From Isoetes taiwanensis (Eukaryota > Streptophyta > Lycopodiopsida > Isoetales > Isoetaceae), in NCBI GenBank assembly GCA_021234155.1, contig JAJEKV010000030.1, positions 940,901-1,004,900 of the forward strand: a stretch of 64,000 nt of DNA, written 5' to 3'. The notes under the pieces are model-generated. The model was not told the DNA's origin and searched no databases. It saw nothing but the letters and a program-made list of their open reading frames with translations. Below are positions 35,490 through 47,427 of the stretch, in pieces. Position numbers and translations under genes: made by a program. How positions within the stretch are numbered: the first letter of the stretch is position 1; each line of letters begins with the position of its first letter.

Positions 35490-36152
35490 CCACATTAAGT
35501 TATGGCCACATTAACCTATGGGCCACACTAACCACTATAACTTTGGGCCACATTAACCCATGTCCACATTAACCTATGGCCACACTAACCACTATAACTT
35601 GTGGCCACATTAACCCATGTCCACATTAACCTATGGCCACACTAACCACTATAACTTGTGGCCACATTAACCCCATGTCCACATTAACCTATGACCACAT
35701 TAACCACTATAAACCGTGGCCACATTGACCCATGTCCACATTAAGTTATGGCCATATTAACAGATGGCCACACTAACCATTATAACACTGTGTAGGCACA
35801 TTAACCTATAGGCCACACTAACCACGATTTATAACTCAGGCCACATTAACCCATGTCCACATTAACCCATGTCCACACACTCTCGAAGTTGTGGCCATAT
35901 TAACCCATGTCCACATTAACCTATGGCCAAACTACCCACTATAATCAGGGCCACATTAACCCATCTCCCACATTAACTTATGGCCACACTAATCACTATA
36001 ACATACGGCCACATTAACCTATGTCCACATTAAGTTATGGTCACATTAACATATGGCCACACTAATCACTATATCCTGTGGCCACATTAACCTATGGCCC
36101 AACTAACCACTATAAACTCGCCACATTAACCTATGTCCACATTAACCCATGT
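35490..36152 (+). repeat. Satellite array 2 (16/57-bp unit), copy A
   Basis: Same 16-bp TGGCCACATTAACCYA family as array 1. About four near-perfect 57-bp higher-order units lie at 35560-35700. It ends about 15 bases before the LINE ORF1. Confidence 0.95.
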
Positions 36153-36157
36153 CTATT

Positions 36158-37804
36158 GATCATGTTTGATTCTCCTGCTCCTCGTGGGGATAAGCTTGTA
36201 GAGCGTGGAGTAGAGCCCTTTATGGGAAAACTATCCGATATATCAAGCTTACACAACCGGGTTTTGCACCTAATAAGTCAAATGCTCTCTCAGATGCCTT
36301 GTTGGTTTGCTTTGGAAGACTTTCCAATTGAAATGCAAGTTCCCGAGTTCATGGTGGCTATTGCTAACGGTCGGGGTTGCATCTTTCCCACTCTATTGTC
36401 AATGGTCCTCGTGATTTGTGTATCTCATTTATTTCGCTTCATTACCAAAGTCCATTTATGGTTAGGAGTAGCCCTCGTCCTTTTTAGATATCATCCATCT
36501 TTGCTCAATGGTCCCGAAGTTAGGTAAGATGTTCCCCGATATTGATACTTTTGTCGCTTCTGCCTTTGCTTCTCCCTTGAAGCCCTGTTTCTTTCTTTCT
36601 ATCACTTGACTTTTCGCCACTTTCATCTCTATTGTGGCCACACATCCCTTATCGTGCTCATGTGCCTTCATGTCTTTCTATTGTGTCCTCCACGCCTACT
36701 CAATCAATCCCTTCACCTCCGCCCAACATCAGCCATTTGATGACGAGGTACGTACGTAGATTGCAAGACATTCAAGAGACACAAGAAAGGCGAAATGATG
36801 AATGAGGGATGGCAGCGAGTCGTTTAAAGAAGGCGGCACGAATAAGCATCGCATGTCACATCGCTTTTCCGAAGGCACACATGGAAGGGTTGAGAAGCGG
36901 AGGCTCTCCCTTACACTGGCGGTCAAGATCTGAGAGAGCTGATCTAGAGTGTTCTTCTATTGGGAAGGATGAGCTGAGGCGGAGGCTCTCCTTCGCGGGT
37001 ATCTTACAATGGAAGGGTGGAACAGAGGAGGCTCCCCTACCAATTTTCAAAACACAATGGGCGATCTCCCACTTAATGATGTCTTTGAGATGGATGTAGA
37101 ACATCATCATATATCTTGATGAACATACTATCTTGGAATGTGAGGGGTGTAGCTTCTTCCCCATGTAAAAGGGAGAGGGCTATCTAATTATTTGTCTAAG
37201 TTTCCAATAGATTTTTGTTGTCTTCAAGAGCACAAGTGCTATAAAGGTGGAGTCGAATCGGGCGCAATTGTGGGTCCTCATTACAATGTCTTGGTTAACG
37301 CTTCTAACTCGCAAAAGGCTGGAGTTCTCCTTGCTTGGAAACCTTCCTTTAATGTTACTTTTACTCAAGTAGAGCCCATTTGGGCCGGTGGATAATAGTC
37401 AAATGGATAAATAAGGGGCAAGAGTGGGGAATTGTGAATGTGTACGCACCTAATCGACCCCGTCGGCCAACACGTGGGGCCTTTTACGGACTAAGATTAT
37501 GCGGCTTTCGGTCATAATGTAGCATGGCTACTAGTTGGTGATTTTAATATGGTTGAGTTTGAAGCGGATAGGTGTGGTAGGGGTACACAAGGTTGTTGAG
37601 GATTTGAACATGAGCAAATTAGGCGGCTTGTCTTTGGGATTTCTTGGCAGAATGGTAGAGGTTGGCGGGAGACCGATCTTTTACGTGGTGTAATGTTTGG
37701 ACTGGACCCAGTAGAGCTTTCGCTTCGGCATGATCGTGGGTATTATAATGTAATAGGCCACCAGCTTCTTGGGTAACTTGCAAAGGACAAATATATTTGA
37801 TAGT
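36158..37804 (+). mobile_element. LINE, copy A: ORF1 and start of ORF2, cut by the chromovirus
   Basis: ORF1 blocks are as in the better copy at 61246-62187: KLVERGVE, MPCWFALEDFPIEMQVPEFMVAIANG, QDIQETQERR, but with many frameshifts. ORF2 starts at 37119 (ATG) with the APE endonuclease blocks SWNVRGVASSPCKR, FPIDFCCLQEHKC and GVLLAWKPSF, then EWGIVNVYAPN (37430-37455). It runs through the position equivalent to GDFNMVEFEADR and stops at GGATAGT, exactly where the LTR TGTGAC begins. The continuation is seen in A' after 62884. Confidence 0.85.
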
Positions 37805-39442
37805 TGTGACGGCCCGGGGGAATATCGCCATAAACACGATATTCCTCGATCCGCCACCATACAAGTCTATCTTCATAGCCTTGTATACCATAGATTGTGG
37901 CACTAGGGGCATGGCTAAGTTATTCTCATAACTTAGCCAACCATAGGTTAAGCCATTATCCACGTGGCCTTAACCTATTGGGGCACCGCCACCACGGGAC
38001 TCACCCGATTGGTGCCACGTGGCATCCTAGGTGGACCCTAACTTATATAGGCATAAACCCTAACCCTAGACCTCTTTCCATTCTAGCGCCGAGACTCACC
38101 TACTCGTTGAACCCGTTTTCAACATCGCTTGTCGGGTGGCATGATCGGTGCAAATGCGGCAAAGCAGTAGGTAGAACTCGTTCTTGGAGTAGGAGCGGCA
38201 TCTCGTGAGTCTGGAGACCATGGAGGCACACGGATGCCGAGGGAGGCTTGAGAGAAGCGTGTATGTAGGATAGTAGTTGTGATAGCTCATCCTGAATTAG
38301 CATTCCGGATGTGCGAAGATCTTGTATCTAGAGTAGAGAGCCATCCTAGAACCCATATTCAACATCTTGAACCCTAATCAAGGAACCTAACCATTAGTTA
38401 GTTGTATGATTAGGTTAAGATGTTCTTCTTATGATTATTCTCATGATGTGATGATTATGTGATGATGGTTTGATCATGTTTGCTCCTCTTGTATTGGGAA
38501 GGGGGTAGAGACCTAGAGCCATATGTAGTATGCTCCTAGAGTAGATCCCTTAGTTCCTATTAGTTGCGGCACAGGCATAGGAGCCCACCGGGCTATTGAG
38601 GCTATGATATGACTCTCGGCACCATATAACGGGGCTAGAGGGAAAGTGGAGGGAGGATCCCCGCCGAGTGGGGGCTTCGGGGGATCCCATAGTGGGCTAG
38701 GGCTTATGGTCGGTCACGTGTGGGCGAACATGGGTCCCGACACCTCCCGGGCAATGGTGTTGTTCCCCGCCTCTCGAGAGCTGCAAAGTGTTGGCTTGGC
38801 TCTCGATTTTGGGGGTCACCGGGTGCTAATCGCGGTGTCGCCACCGATTCTCTAGCCCATACGGCACCTCTAGATCTGGGAAGGGGAGATGCAACCCTTC
38901 CGCCTCATCGGACCCGTGGAGATGCAACACAGGTAGTCGATGGGTGATGCCATGGGATTGCGTGATCCGGAAGCTAGGAGTCCCTACGAGAGCCTGATCT
39001 AGCCCATTTTGCAAAGTATGCAAGGAGGGGCCGGATGGAGTTCAACCCTAGCCATTGTTCTATGCCAGCCCTCGCCATTGCCATGACTGCCTGTGCATTT
39101 ATCTTGAGGCCTAGCTTTGGTCAATCATCCTCCTAACGAAGTCCGAGCGTGGTAGGAGCTCTCATGTTTTATGGTTCATGATTATCATCTTTGCCTTGGT
39201 TTATGAGTGATGCACTACCCCTTCGAGGTAGTATTTGTATATGTTGATGCTAGTTCGACGGTTATCGCTTCCGCTATAGGAGCCCATAGGGGAAGGGCGC
39301 CAAGACACCTTTCACAGTGTTCCCTTCCGCACTAAGAGTCACCCTCGAGAGCGGGTAGACTAAGGGCCCATCACGGTTATGAGTGGGATGGGGGGATTTC
39401 GGCCGAAAGTGTATACGCCCGACGTTTAGCGGTGGCGCCACA
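37805..39442 (+). repeat. 5' LTR of the chromovirus (1638 bp)
   Basis: Starts TGTGACGG and ends GCCACA one base before the primer site, giving TGTG...CACA ends. Aligns throughout with 54405-56045, with many small indels. It contains a telomere-like AAACCCTAACCC stretch (38055-38066), which is just part of the LTR. Confidence 0.9.
38044..38051 (+). promoter_or_regulatory. Putative TATA box of the 5' LTR
   Basis: TTATATAGGC is conserved in both LTRs (also about 54648-54656), about 240 bases into each LTR. It is the only good TATA candidate conserved between them. Confidence 0.5.
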
Positions 39443-39443
39443 A

Positions 39444-39458
39444 TGGTATCGAGCGATG
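39444..39458 (+). promoter_or_regulatory. Primer binding site, initiator-tRNA-Met type
   Basis: TGGTATCGAGCGATG starts one base after the LTR. The standard plant iMet primer site is TGGTATCAGAGC, so the only difference is a missing A within CAG. The second copy (56047) lacks the same base. A functional primer site should keep it, which suggests a read error. Confidence 0.8.
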
Positions 39459-40024
39459 TTCTTGGTTGACCAAGAACCTAGTAATCAACCATAACCATGA
39501 AGTAGTCTAACAGGCCTATAGGGGTGTGAAATAAACATTTCCACCATGGAACTGGCGAAAATGGGGAAAAAAATTTTTTCTCCTAGGTAGTGGGTCAGGA
39601 CTTAGGTTAAGTGTTAGACGAAAGTTGAAAGAGTCAAACTCATCTTCTAGTAAATTTGGAGTGAAAATTATGCATCTGCATCAAATTTCACCTAAAATGG
39701 GTCAAGAATCATGCCAATCGGAGACCGTGTGAAAATGGCGAAAAGCAAATTCATAAAATTGCACTCGAACCATTAGAAAAATTGAAAATTTAAGTATAAT
39801 ATCAATTAATATAGATTTAACATATACATTAATAATTAAGTAATTACTAAATATCTTGTAATTAATAAGGGGGCTAATAAATAGGGGTAATTATGGTAGG
39901 AGAATATTCCCGGGGACCCTCCTTTTTTAAATATCTGACACCTCATTCTCTCTCTCCAACCCTTCCCTTCACCTCTCTCTTGCTCAGCCTTGCCTTACGT
40001 CACCCATTCCACGAACCACAAGAT

Positions 40025-41111
40025 ATGCCCGCGCACCAAACAAACAGCTAGGAAGTTTGGTGGCCCTCCCACCTCTCTATGGCCTTGGTGGCGGCTCAAT
40101 TCGCGTGAAGAAAGTTCTCGAAAGTACCTTCTACGAAGCCCGGGAAAGGAATCGCCCTCAAGCAGCGGCGGCGTGACCAGAGCTTTCCACGATGCGAGAG
40201 CAGCCCCGAAAGCAGCCCCCGTCCGGCGGGGAACACAAAACCGGACGAGTTCGCGCCCGCCGGGGCCTCGGACACCGGAGGTGGAGAGTGCGGGTTGAAG
40301 AACAGGTGGAGGAAGTACCACCACCACCAGACGGCGGGCCCTTCGGGCCCAAAAGAAGGGGAAGCTGAAAAGGGCCGAGGAGAGGGCCGGCCAGAAGAAG
40401 CTGAGCCGAAAAGGAGCCTTTAGGAGCAAGAAAGGCGATTTAAGAGAAGGAACGACGGCCTCGGGCCGGACCGGTCAGCATTGAAGAGCCCACAGGAGGT
40501 TTCGCAAGTGAGGAAGAGGAGGAGGGAGGGGGCAACAGGATTCCTCGACCGCTTAGGCCACCCTGACCCCAGTGGGCTTGAACCACCTGGGCGTGGTGGA
40601 AGAAGCAAAGGTAGGGAGCGCCATTCGGCCTCCACAGGACCGTGAAGCCGGTTTTGTAAGTGATGAGACATGAAGGAGCACTCCTCTGGGCTGCTGGACG
40701 AGGTACAACAGCGGGTACCCCTCACGCCAGAGGGTGCACACAAGCCAGGAGGGCTACAGTCCAAGAAGAACCAGCCTGCCACCCCCCTACCCAGGGCCGG
40801 AAAACCAAGAGGGTTCACCACCAGCCTGGAATGTTATGACACGCCCGGTGTTTAGGGAGATTCGGCACTTCGGATGTACGCGAATCTCACGATAAGCGGA
40901 AGGCGCCCTTCGGCGTCTCCTTAGAGAGGTGTTGCAGCGGTTCGGACCGATTATAGGGTTACCCCTCTAATGACCGGGCCTGCCGAAGAGGCTCCGGCGA
41001 GGCGGGTCCGGCTCTTGAGGAAAGGAACCTTTCAAGCTATCCATGCTAAAGAGAGTTACCCTTATGCCCTAAGGATATTCACCAGTACGGAGGATTCAAG
41101 AGAGGCCTTAG
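40025..41111 (+). pseudogene. Histone H3-like protein of the retrotransposon, copy 1
   Basis: The ORF lies about 570 bases after the primer site. The tail RTKQTARKFGGP (40032-40067) equals H3 residues 2-9 and then diverges; the ATG at 40025 is one base out of frame with it. A linker of about 250 codons, Ser/Pro/Arg-rich then Glu/Arg-rich, replaces the roughly 30-residue spacer of normal H3. The histone fold follows in pieces: KPRGFTT, PGV, REIRHF (40852-40872), KAPF, RRLLREVLQRF (40911-40943), RVTPLMT, AIHAK (41036-41050) and a C-terminus ending at TAG 41109-41111. Canonical H3 has PGTVALREIRRYQ, KLPFQRLVREIAQDF and [11 protein letters not shown] at these points. Frame breaks fall at sites such as the PFQ-equivalent codons, where a CAG appears damaged. 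If intact it would be a roughly 355-residue nuclear protein able to enter nucleosomes; that role is inference. Confidence 0.85.
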
Positions 41112-42359
41112 GCCTCAAAATTTTGTAAATTTTGTTAGAAAAGAAACTCCCATGTAATTGTGTTTTTCTTATTAATATAAAAGTTACTTTCCCTCGTAAA
41201 TTAGAAAAATGTTTGTATGCTTGAAATATAGGGAAATAGAACCCAATTGTGGTAGAATTCTTCATAGCATGCCCAGGAAACACCCCAGAAATCATGGCTA
41301 CAACAAAATTTAGCAAAAAAAATCATCAAAAAATGTCGAGAAATAGGGTGAGACCGGCGCCCTAAGGCCCTGCGTCCAAGAAGCTGGCCCAAGTTCCTTG
41401 GCGGATTCAACCGGACGGGCCCCAAAATCATGCTTTTAGATGTCGCTTTGGTTTCAAAATAAGTTGCTAGTTAGGTTAGAATTCAGCCTAATTAGCCATA
41501 TTAGCATCTTTTAAATTCTGTGAATGACCAAAAATTGGCTCCAAAACAGGCTAACCGGGTGGAGACCGGGCTAAACGCTGTTCAAGGCCTCACACGCTGA
41601 GGCCATCCGCTACGATTTCTACTATCGCAAATTTAGCATCTTTAGTCTAAATTAGCCAAATTTGATCCAACAAATTGCCATGTAGTATTTCTTGCTTTGT
41701 TTTTGCTTAAGTTTGTACACTTCATGGTAGTTCATTTGGACACCCAGATTTCATAGAACTAAGGTCATTCTTTAGGTAGGTACCTTTTTTAACTTAACCC
41801 CGAGGTCACCCATAGTCTATAAAAAAATAGGTCCCATTTCGCTATTTTTCCTTTCTACTTAATCGCCCCTGCCTTTTTAAATTTTTCTTCAACCTCCACC
41901 TGATCCTTTAAGCCATTTTCTACACCTTTGTTCCGCCTAATGGCCAAAGAACTTCGGAGAGATGGTACAATGCAGCAAGTCATGTCCATCGGGAAATTTC
42001 CTCAGATCAAGCCTTCTTTTCGGTTTGATCACTTGTTTACCCTTCATGCAACCTTGACTAGAACACCTACTACACCTGACATTATGTGCCAATATGACCA
42101 ACAGGTCCCGCCTTTGGAAGTTGGGATCCGCCTCCTGTGGGAGGGAATTGGGTTTCCTTTGAGACACTTACCCAAGCCTTAGGTCGAGAGTTGGCGTGAT
42201 CCAAAGGCAAGATGTACTTATGGATAGGACTAGGACCATGCCGACATGACCCGGCAGATAATAGGCATAGGTACTCTTCACCGTGACAGCCCCCAGTCTC
42301 TTTCATGCACTATAAGTCAATCAACAAAGTAGGGGAACCCTCTCATTCAGCCCCTGACT
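41112..42359. other. Chromovirus spacer between H3-like ORF and gag-pol
   Basis: A 3'-UTR-like AT-rich stretch (TTATTAATATAAAAG near 41170) follows the H3-like stop. An ORF at 41928-42182 (KELRRDGTMQQVMSIGKFPQ) has no known domain. The first part (to about 41580) is duplicated at 57705-58151. Confidence 0.5.
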
Positions 42360-45300
42360 TAGCCACTTGATACCTTGAGGGGCCCGTGATCAAATCCCGA
42401 CATAGAGTCCTCATCATCACTATGGCACCCACGCCAAAAGGTCCATCTCTACGATCCATGAAGACTCACGAAGCAACAGTGGAGTGAACCTTTAATGGGA
42501 GAGCAGGGAGGCAACAAGAATGCGGAGGGTATGCTGAGGCATGACGACGACGGAGAACAGCCATCGACCCACCCGCAAGATCACAAACTTTTGTCACCCG
42601 ATAGTCATCGACGGGAGGAGTACATTTTTATGAACGACATCCTCAACTTGTCCTTATCGGTTGAACAGAATGGTTCTAATCGACGGAGCCTTTTGGGCAT
42701 GATATACTCGAAGCTATACGCATCTCATCAATTACTCATACCGTGATTCCAAGGAGTCATGAGAGACATCTTTATGTCAGGGGAGACACTTCGCCTGGTT
42801 AAGAAATTTCTATCACAGATAAGGAGATCTATTGACGCCAGAACCTATCATCTCGAGGAGGAGTCCGCCAGACATGCAGCACACCTTGCCAAACCAGGAA
42901 GGCCCAAGCTCGCTGCACGCCTCGAGCCGAGTAAGGAGGAAGGTCCAAAGAAGATCAACTTGGACAATGCAACCAGATGTGGAGGATCCGGCGAAGACTC
43001 CATGGCGGGATGCCTACGGGCGGAAGGTGTTCTGAGGGAAGGGTAACGATCAAGCGAGGGCGTAGGGAAAAGACGCAAGACTTCGCTTACTTCATCTTCC
43101 AGCCCTCACCAAGGGCAAATGATGGGCCTTCCACATGGAGTTCATCTAAGGGGAAGGAATCCGGCACTTCTCTATAGCACTTCTGCTTCAGCAAAGACTC
43201 AAGATATACGCCTATGCCATCGTTACATCATTCTTTCACCGTAAGTGGCAGGCCCATTGCCTCCCCGACTTTTGTGAGAGGGCACCTTAGGGACGCAACA
43301 CTTTCGGCAAAGAATAAAGACCGAACTTCCGAACCTGAGATGGCCCCAGCACTTGAAGGAAGATCGATTTGGTGGAACATCTTACAAATAAACCTCGACA
43401 AAGGCCTCCCGATTCGGTGGATGTCAAGAACTTCTTCGTGCTTTCGGGAGGCCATCAATAATTGTGAAATTTTCTTAAGTTTTGTGCTAAATGTTTCGCG
43501 CGGTACCCATTATGCTAAGATATATCTACCTTATCATGTAATCCTTATGTATTAATGACTATTAACCGCTTTTGTCAATGTAAGGCTTTTTGTATGATTT
43601 CTTTATAACTAAAGATAATTCATATTTGCAAGTAAAATTGATCAACATCTAACCCAAATAAAATGTATTGATGATCAATCCTGCAAAGAAAGGAACTCAA
43701 GTGTGGATCTCAAGACCAAAGACCGACCACGAATTGGGTACCAAGGAACTTGTTTGGGGGAACAAGAAGATTTTGAGCAAAAGATATGTCACCAGAGAGG
43801 CGCTCAACGCAAGGTTGGTGCGATGAGGAACCAAATGCAACATCTCATCAACCTGGCTTACACCTCTCATGAATGCACAGTGAAGATGGTCCTCCACCTC
43901 CACCTTGTTTTCCTGTGGTGGTGAAGTCCCCACAGAAGGGAGGGCAACCAGGGAACGCCAAAGGGGTGGATAGGGAGAAGGAAGAGGAGAAACTGCGAGT
44001 CCATCATCATCTAGCTCCACTCTCACTGATAGCCTTCCAAGGATGTTCCTCAAGCCCGCTCGACAACCCGGCACACCTAAAGCAAGGAAAAGAGCAAGAA
44101 AGACGATGTTATCGTAAAAAGGTGGATAGTGCTATGAGCAATGTATGGAAGACAAGGAAGCCCTACCGCCGTGGAAAGACGCATCGTGTATGGAGGTCGG
44201 CATGGCTTGATGAGAATTTGGCAACTCATACTTAGATGAAAGACAAGGACATAGGGGAAAGTTGCTACAAAATTAACCTTATTGGACCGCAAGGATCCGT
44301 GGAAGGGATATGCTAAGTCCAACAAGTTTAAGAGGAACAATTGCGTGTTTAAGACCTTCAAATAGTTAGGCTTTCCGCAAGCACTATGTGCCAAGATTCA
44401 TACTAGTAGACAGATTCAAAGAAGCTTTTACAGTATTGAATCAGTGGTAGCTTATCAAGGGCTGGCATACCAAGAATTTATGAGGCTCAAAGCCGTAAGA
44501 TGTTCCCGGAGTCTCGAGAGGCAAGCCGTGGATACTTACATTGAGGGGGTCAATCAACAAACATCAAGAGGCTTGTTAGAGCAATCAACCCAAGTCAGCT
44601 TTGCACAGCCAAAGATAAAAGCTATAAGTTTGAAGAGGGCAACCAAAGAACTCCAAAGAGAAACAACAACCTTGGGTAAGAGAGTTCAAACAAGTAGCAC
44701 GGGCAATATCGTGGTAAGTAATCAAGGCCTACACCATCGTGGAGTCAAGAAGAAAGGTAAGGGTCGAACAAAGCTTTTGGGGACCGTAGCCGCGCCGCAA
44801 TGCATCAGGTTTCAAGCCGCCGCCTGCATAGCGGCCGGGCTGAAAAAGAGACAGAATGCATTGAGAAAAAGTTATGTTTCACCCGCAGCACCGGGAATTA
44901 CGATTGTCCATTCGCCATGTCCATTGGCGTAACTCTTTCCGATTGGGACTCTCAACGTGTTTTTCGAGGACTAATTTTACCCGCAAATAGGAGGGCCGGA
45001 CTTCATAGATGGTGGAGTGCCATATATATAAAAACATTGAGACAGTGATATAGAGAATCGGGCCACCGTTATCGCCTTTTGGATCTGGATTATAGATAGT
45101 AATCCTTATGTAGTCCTTATAGATAATGTAGCTCTCATATAATTTTGCATCTCCTAGATTATTCGCCTTAATGAAGAACAAGGTATTGAAGTCTAAGCCA
45201 AGGCCAAGATATGGCAAACGTTTCTATCTCGACACACTAAGGGGAGGGAGGATCACCTTTGACATAGACCTTAGTGGGGCTAAGTGGGCCAATGGAGCAG

Positions 45301-47427
45301 AAGTCATGGACATCTAAGATATGATCCGATAGTGGGGATGGAATTTTTGAAGCCAAATAAAAGCCATGATTGATTAAGACCGAATGAAGTCACCATGACG
45401 GCAATCAGATGGCAAGAAATTGATGGTGAAAGGTAAGAAGCTAGATTCTCCCATGCAAAGTAGTTTTTTTGAAGCAGCCTAAGGAAGAGTATAGAAAAGA
45501 ATAAGGTGGACTACATCTTGGAGGATGGAAGCAGCTGAGCCGTGCAAGCAGAGGGAAATGACCCAAAGGGGAATCGGGCCCTGCAGCATAGCAAGGCTTA
45601 TTTTAGAGTTCAAGGATGTATTTCCTGATGAAATCCCGCAAATGCCAATCTTTATAGGGGTGTGGAATGGAGATCACATTGGCTCCCGGATGCGGGTTTT
45701 TCCACCAAGAAGGTGCCATATAGAATGAGCACCCTGCGTAATTGATTGCCTTCAAGTGCGATTCGTGAATTGCTCGAAGCTTGATTTATAAGAGCAAGTG
45801 TGTCCCTTCTCGAGCACTCATACTCTTTGTGAAGAAGAAAGATGGGAGCTTAAGAATGTGCATAGACTATCGCCGCCTTTAATAAGCGCATGATAAAGAA
45901 CAAGTATACATTGCCAAGGGCGTATGATCTAATGGACCAAGCTTATAAGGAGCAAAGGTATTTCTAAAATTGATTTGAGGTCGATACCATCGATAAGAAT
46001 AAAAAGAAAAAGGATATCCATAAGAATCGCCGTAACGAGGATGGTCATTTTGAGTTTGGCTTAATGCCCTTTGACTATCGGTGAATGCTCCAAAGAACGC
46101 TTATGCCATGAACCCATTATCTTCAGACTTCTTTTGATGAGTTTGTTATCGGTACTTCTTCGGACGACATCCTAATCTACAAAAAGTCCCTTGAGGAGCA
46201 TTGTCGATCTCGTAGAAAGTGTTGGTAGTTTCGAGACGCCATCGGCTGTATGGGAAGCTCTCTATGCCACTTTTGCAACAAAGCCGAAAGTGGAGTATTT
46301 GGGGCATGTAGTAACATCATCCGAGGGAATCTCCACGATCCATCATCTAAGATTGAGGCAATAGCTGATTGGCCAGCCCAAAGGAATGTATGCAAGAAGT
46401 TTCTTGCCATGGATATTGGCTGTAAAGTTCGAAGGACTTTGCTAAGGGCCCTCCGGCTCCCGGACCTCACTAAGGCCAAGAAGATTAAGGATTGACCAGC
46501 CATTGGTTAGAGAAAGTCCAAGCTTCGAGAAGCTTAAAGAGGGCCTTAACAACGTTAATCAAGCGTTTTGTTCTTCCTGATCCGAAAGTAAAGATACAAG
46601 TTGAAAGCAAAAAACGATGCAAGCAAGATAGCAACAGGCGCCTTTGATGCAAGAAGGAAGGGTAGTTGCCTACCACTCGAAGAAGATGAACCACGACAGC
46701 AACGCTTACCCAACCCATGATCGTGAGTTGCCAGCCATTGTCGGCATTGAGGATATGGAGGCATTATCGGAAGGAAGTTTCAGCTTTGATATCGATCACC
46801 GTGAGCCTTCAAGATTTTTTTCACCCAGCCACCCTCAACTTAAGGCAAAGGAGGTGGATGGAATTCCTTGAGGAGTATGATTTTTGATATTATATATAAG
46901 CCCGGTAAGCTTATTGTTGTAGCGTGATGCCCTCCGGTGGAGACCATTTCTGCATAAAGGATGCATTGTAATGCGCATTTCCACTTTTTCGAAAGTGAGT
47001 TTGGCAAGAAGATTGAGGAGTCCTTGCCAACGTGATGTGGACTTCCGCGAGGTATGGGAAAGTCTTTCCAAGGAAGCCGAATGAAGGAGCGGAAGCCTTC
47101 AAGCATTATAAGAAGGAAGGCAACCTCGCTTTATCACAAGCATAAGTTGTGTGTGCCCGAATCATCGTGGGTAAGGAAGCTAATTCTTCATGACACACAT
47201 AATGCCTCAATAGCAGTGGCATATATGGCTTGGCGAAGACCTATTTCAAGATTCAAGCAGCTACTGCCAGAATGAAGAGGCGATAGCTTTATTATATTCG
47301 GATTGCCGCTATGTCGTCAGACACCAAATGAAAGAACCCCGGATTCCGTGTGCTCATTGGGGTGCCAAATGCAAAGTGGAGGTCAAGCATGGATTTCATC
47401 ACGTGTCTCCTTAGAACTCTTCGAGGC
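42360..47427 (+). pseudogene. Chromovirus gag-pol, first tandem copy (D1)
   Basis: About 5.07 kb repeated directly by 47428-52500. It begins with a roughly 1-kb region of unknown, broken ORFs (42480-43555). Next comes gag (43800-44660: AWLDENLATHT, then AYQEFMRLKAVRCSRSLERQAVDTYIEG). The protease site region near 45100-45150 has the DTG motif lost to a deletion (IDN-V). RT starts with LEFKDVFPDEIP (45606-45640). RNase H blocks include MQEGRVVAYHSKKMN (46647-46700). The integrase N-terminal zinc-finger region has KLCVPESSWVRKLILHDTHN (47140-47205). It ends at the start of the integrase core (TCTTCGAGGCAG), where it joins the start of D2. It has no chromodomain. More degenerate than D2. Confidence 0.8.

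Larger units (their letters stand above)
31738..37804 (+). repeat. Segment A, duplicated at 58152-62884
   Basis: From CCGATACTCAAATTAC onward this segment matches 58152-62884 in the same orientation, with the same order of unknown minus ORF, satellite array 1, inverted-end element, array 2 and LINE. A stretch of about 390 bases (32950-33342 and 59350-59742) is identical base for base at a constant offset of 26400. The main length difference is about 1.3 kb present only here (33739-35071). Confidence 0.9.

Noticed and set aside
32991-36152. Regular short repeats resembling a CRISPR array
   Set aside because: Units are directly adjacent with no unique spacers, they vary among themselves, and the genome is a plant; this is a satellite.
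38055-38070. Telomere-like AAACCCTAACCCTAGA
   Set aside because: Only two imperfect units, inside an LTR and also present in the other LTR.
39990-40298. RTKQTARK as a chance match
   Set aside because: A separate H3-like fold with [11 protein letters not shown] lies downstream in the same unit and both occur in two copies, so chance is not a reasonable explanation.
40420-40821. Minus-strand ORFs opposite the H3-like gene (also 56646-57338)
   Set aside because: They are GC-rich shadows of the charged linker; the plus strand carries the recognised protein.
37805-41580. A single 3.7-kb LTR (because 37805-41580 matches 54405-58151)
   Set aside because: A tRNA-iMet-type primer site at 39444 and TGTG...CACA ends give an LTR of 1638 bp. 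The rest is internal sequence repeated because a second, truncated unit follows.
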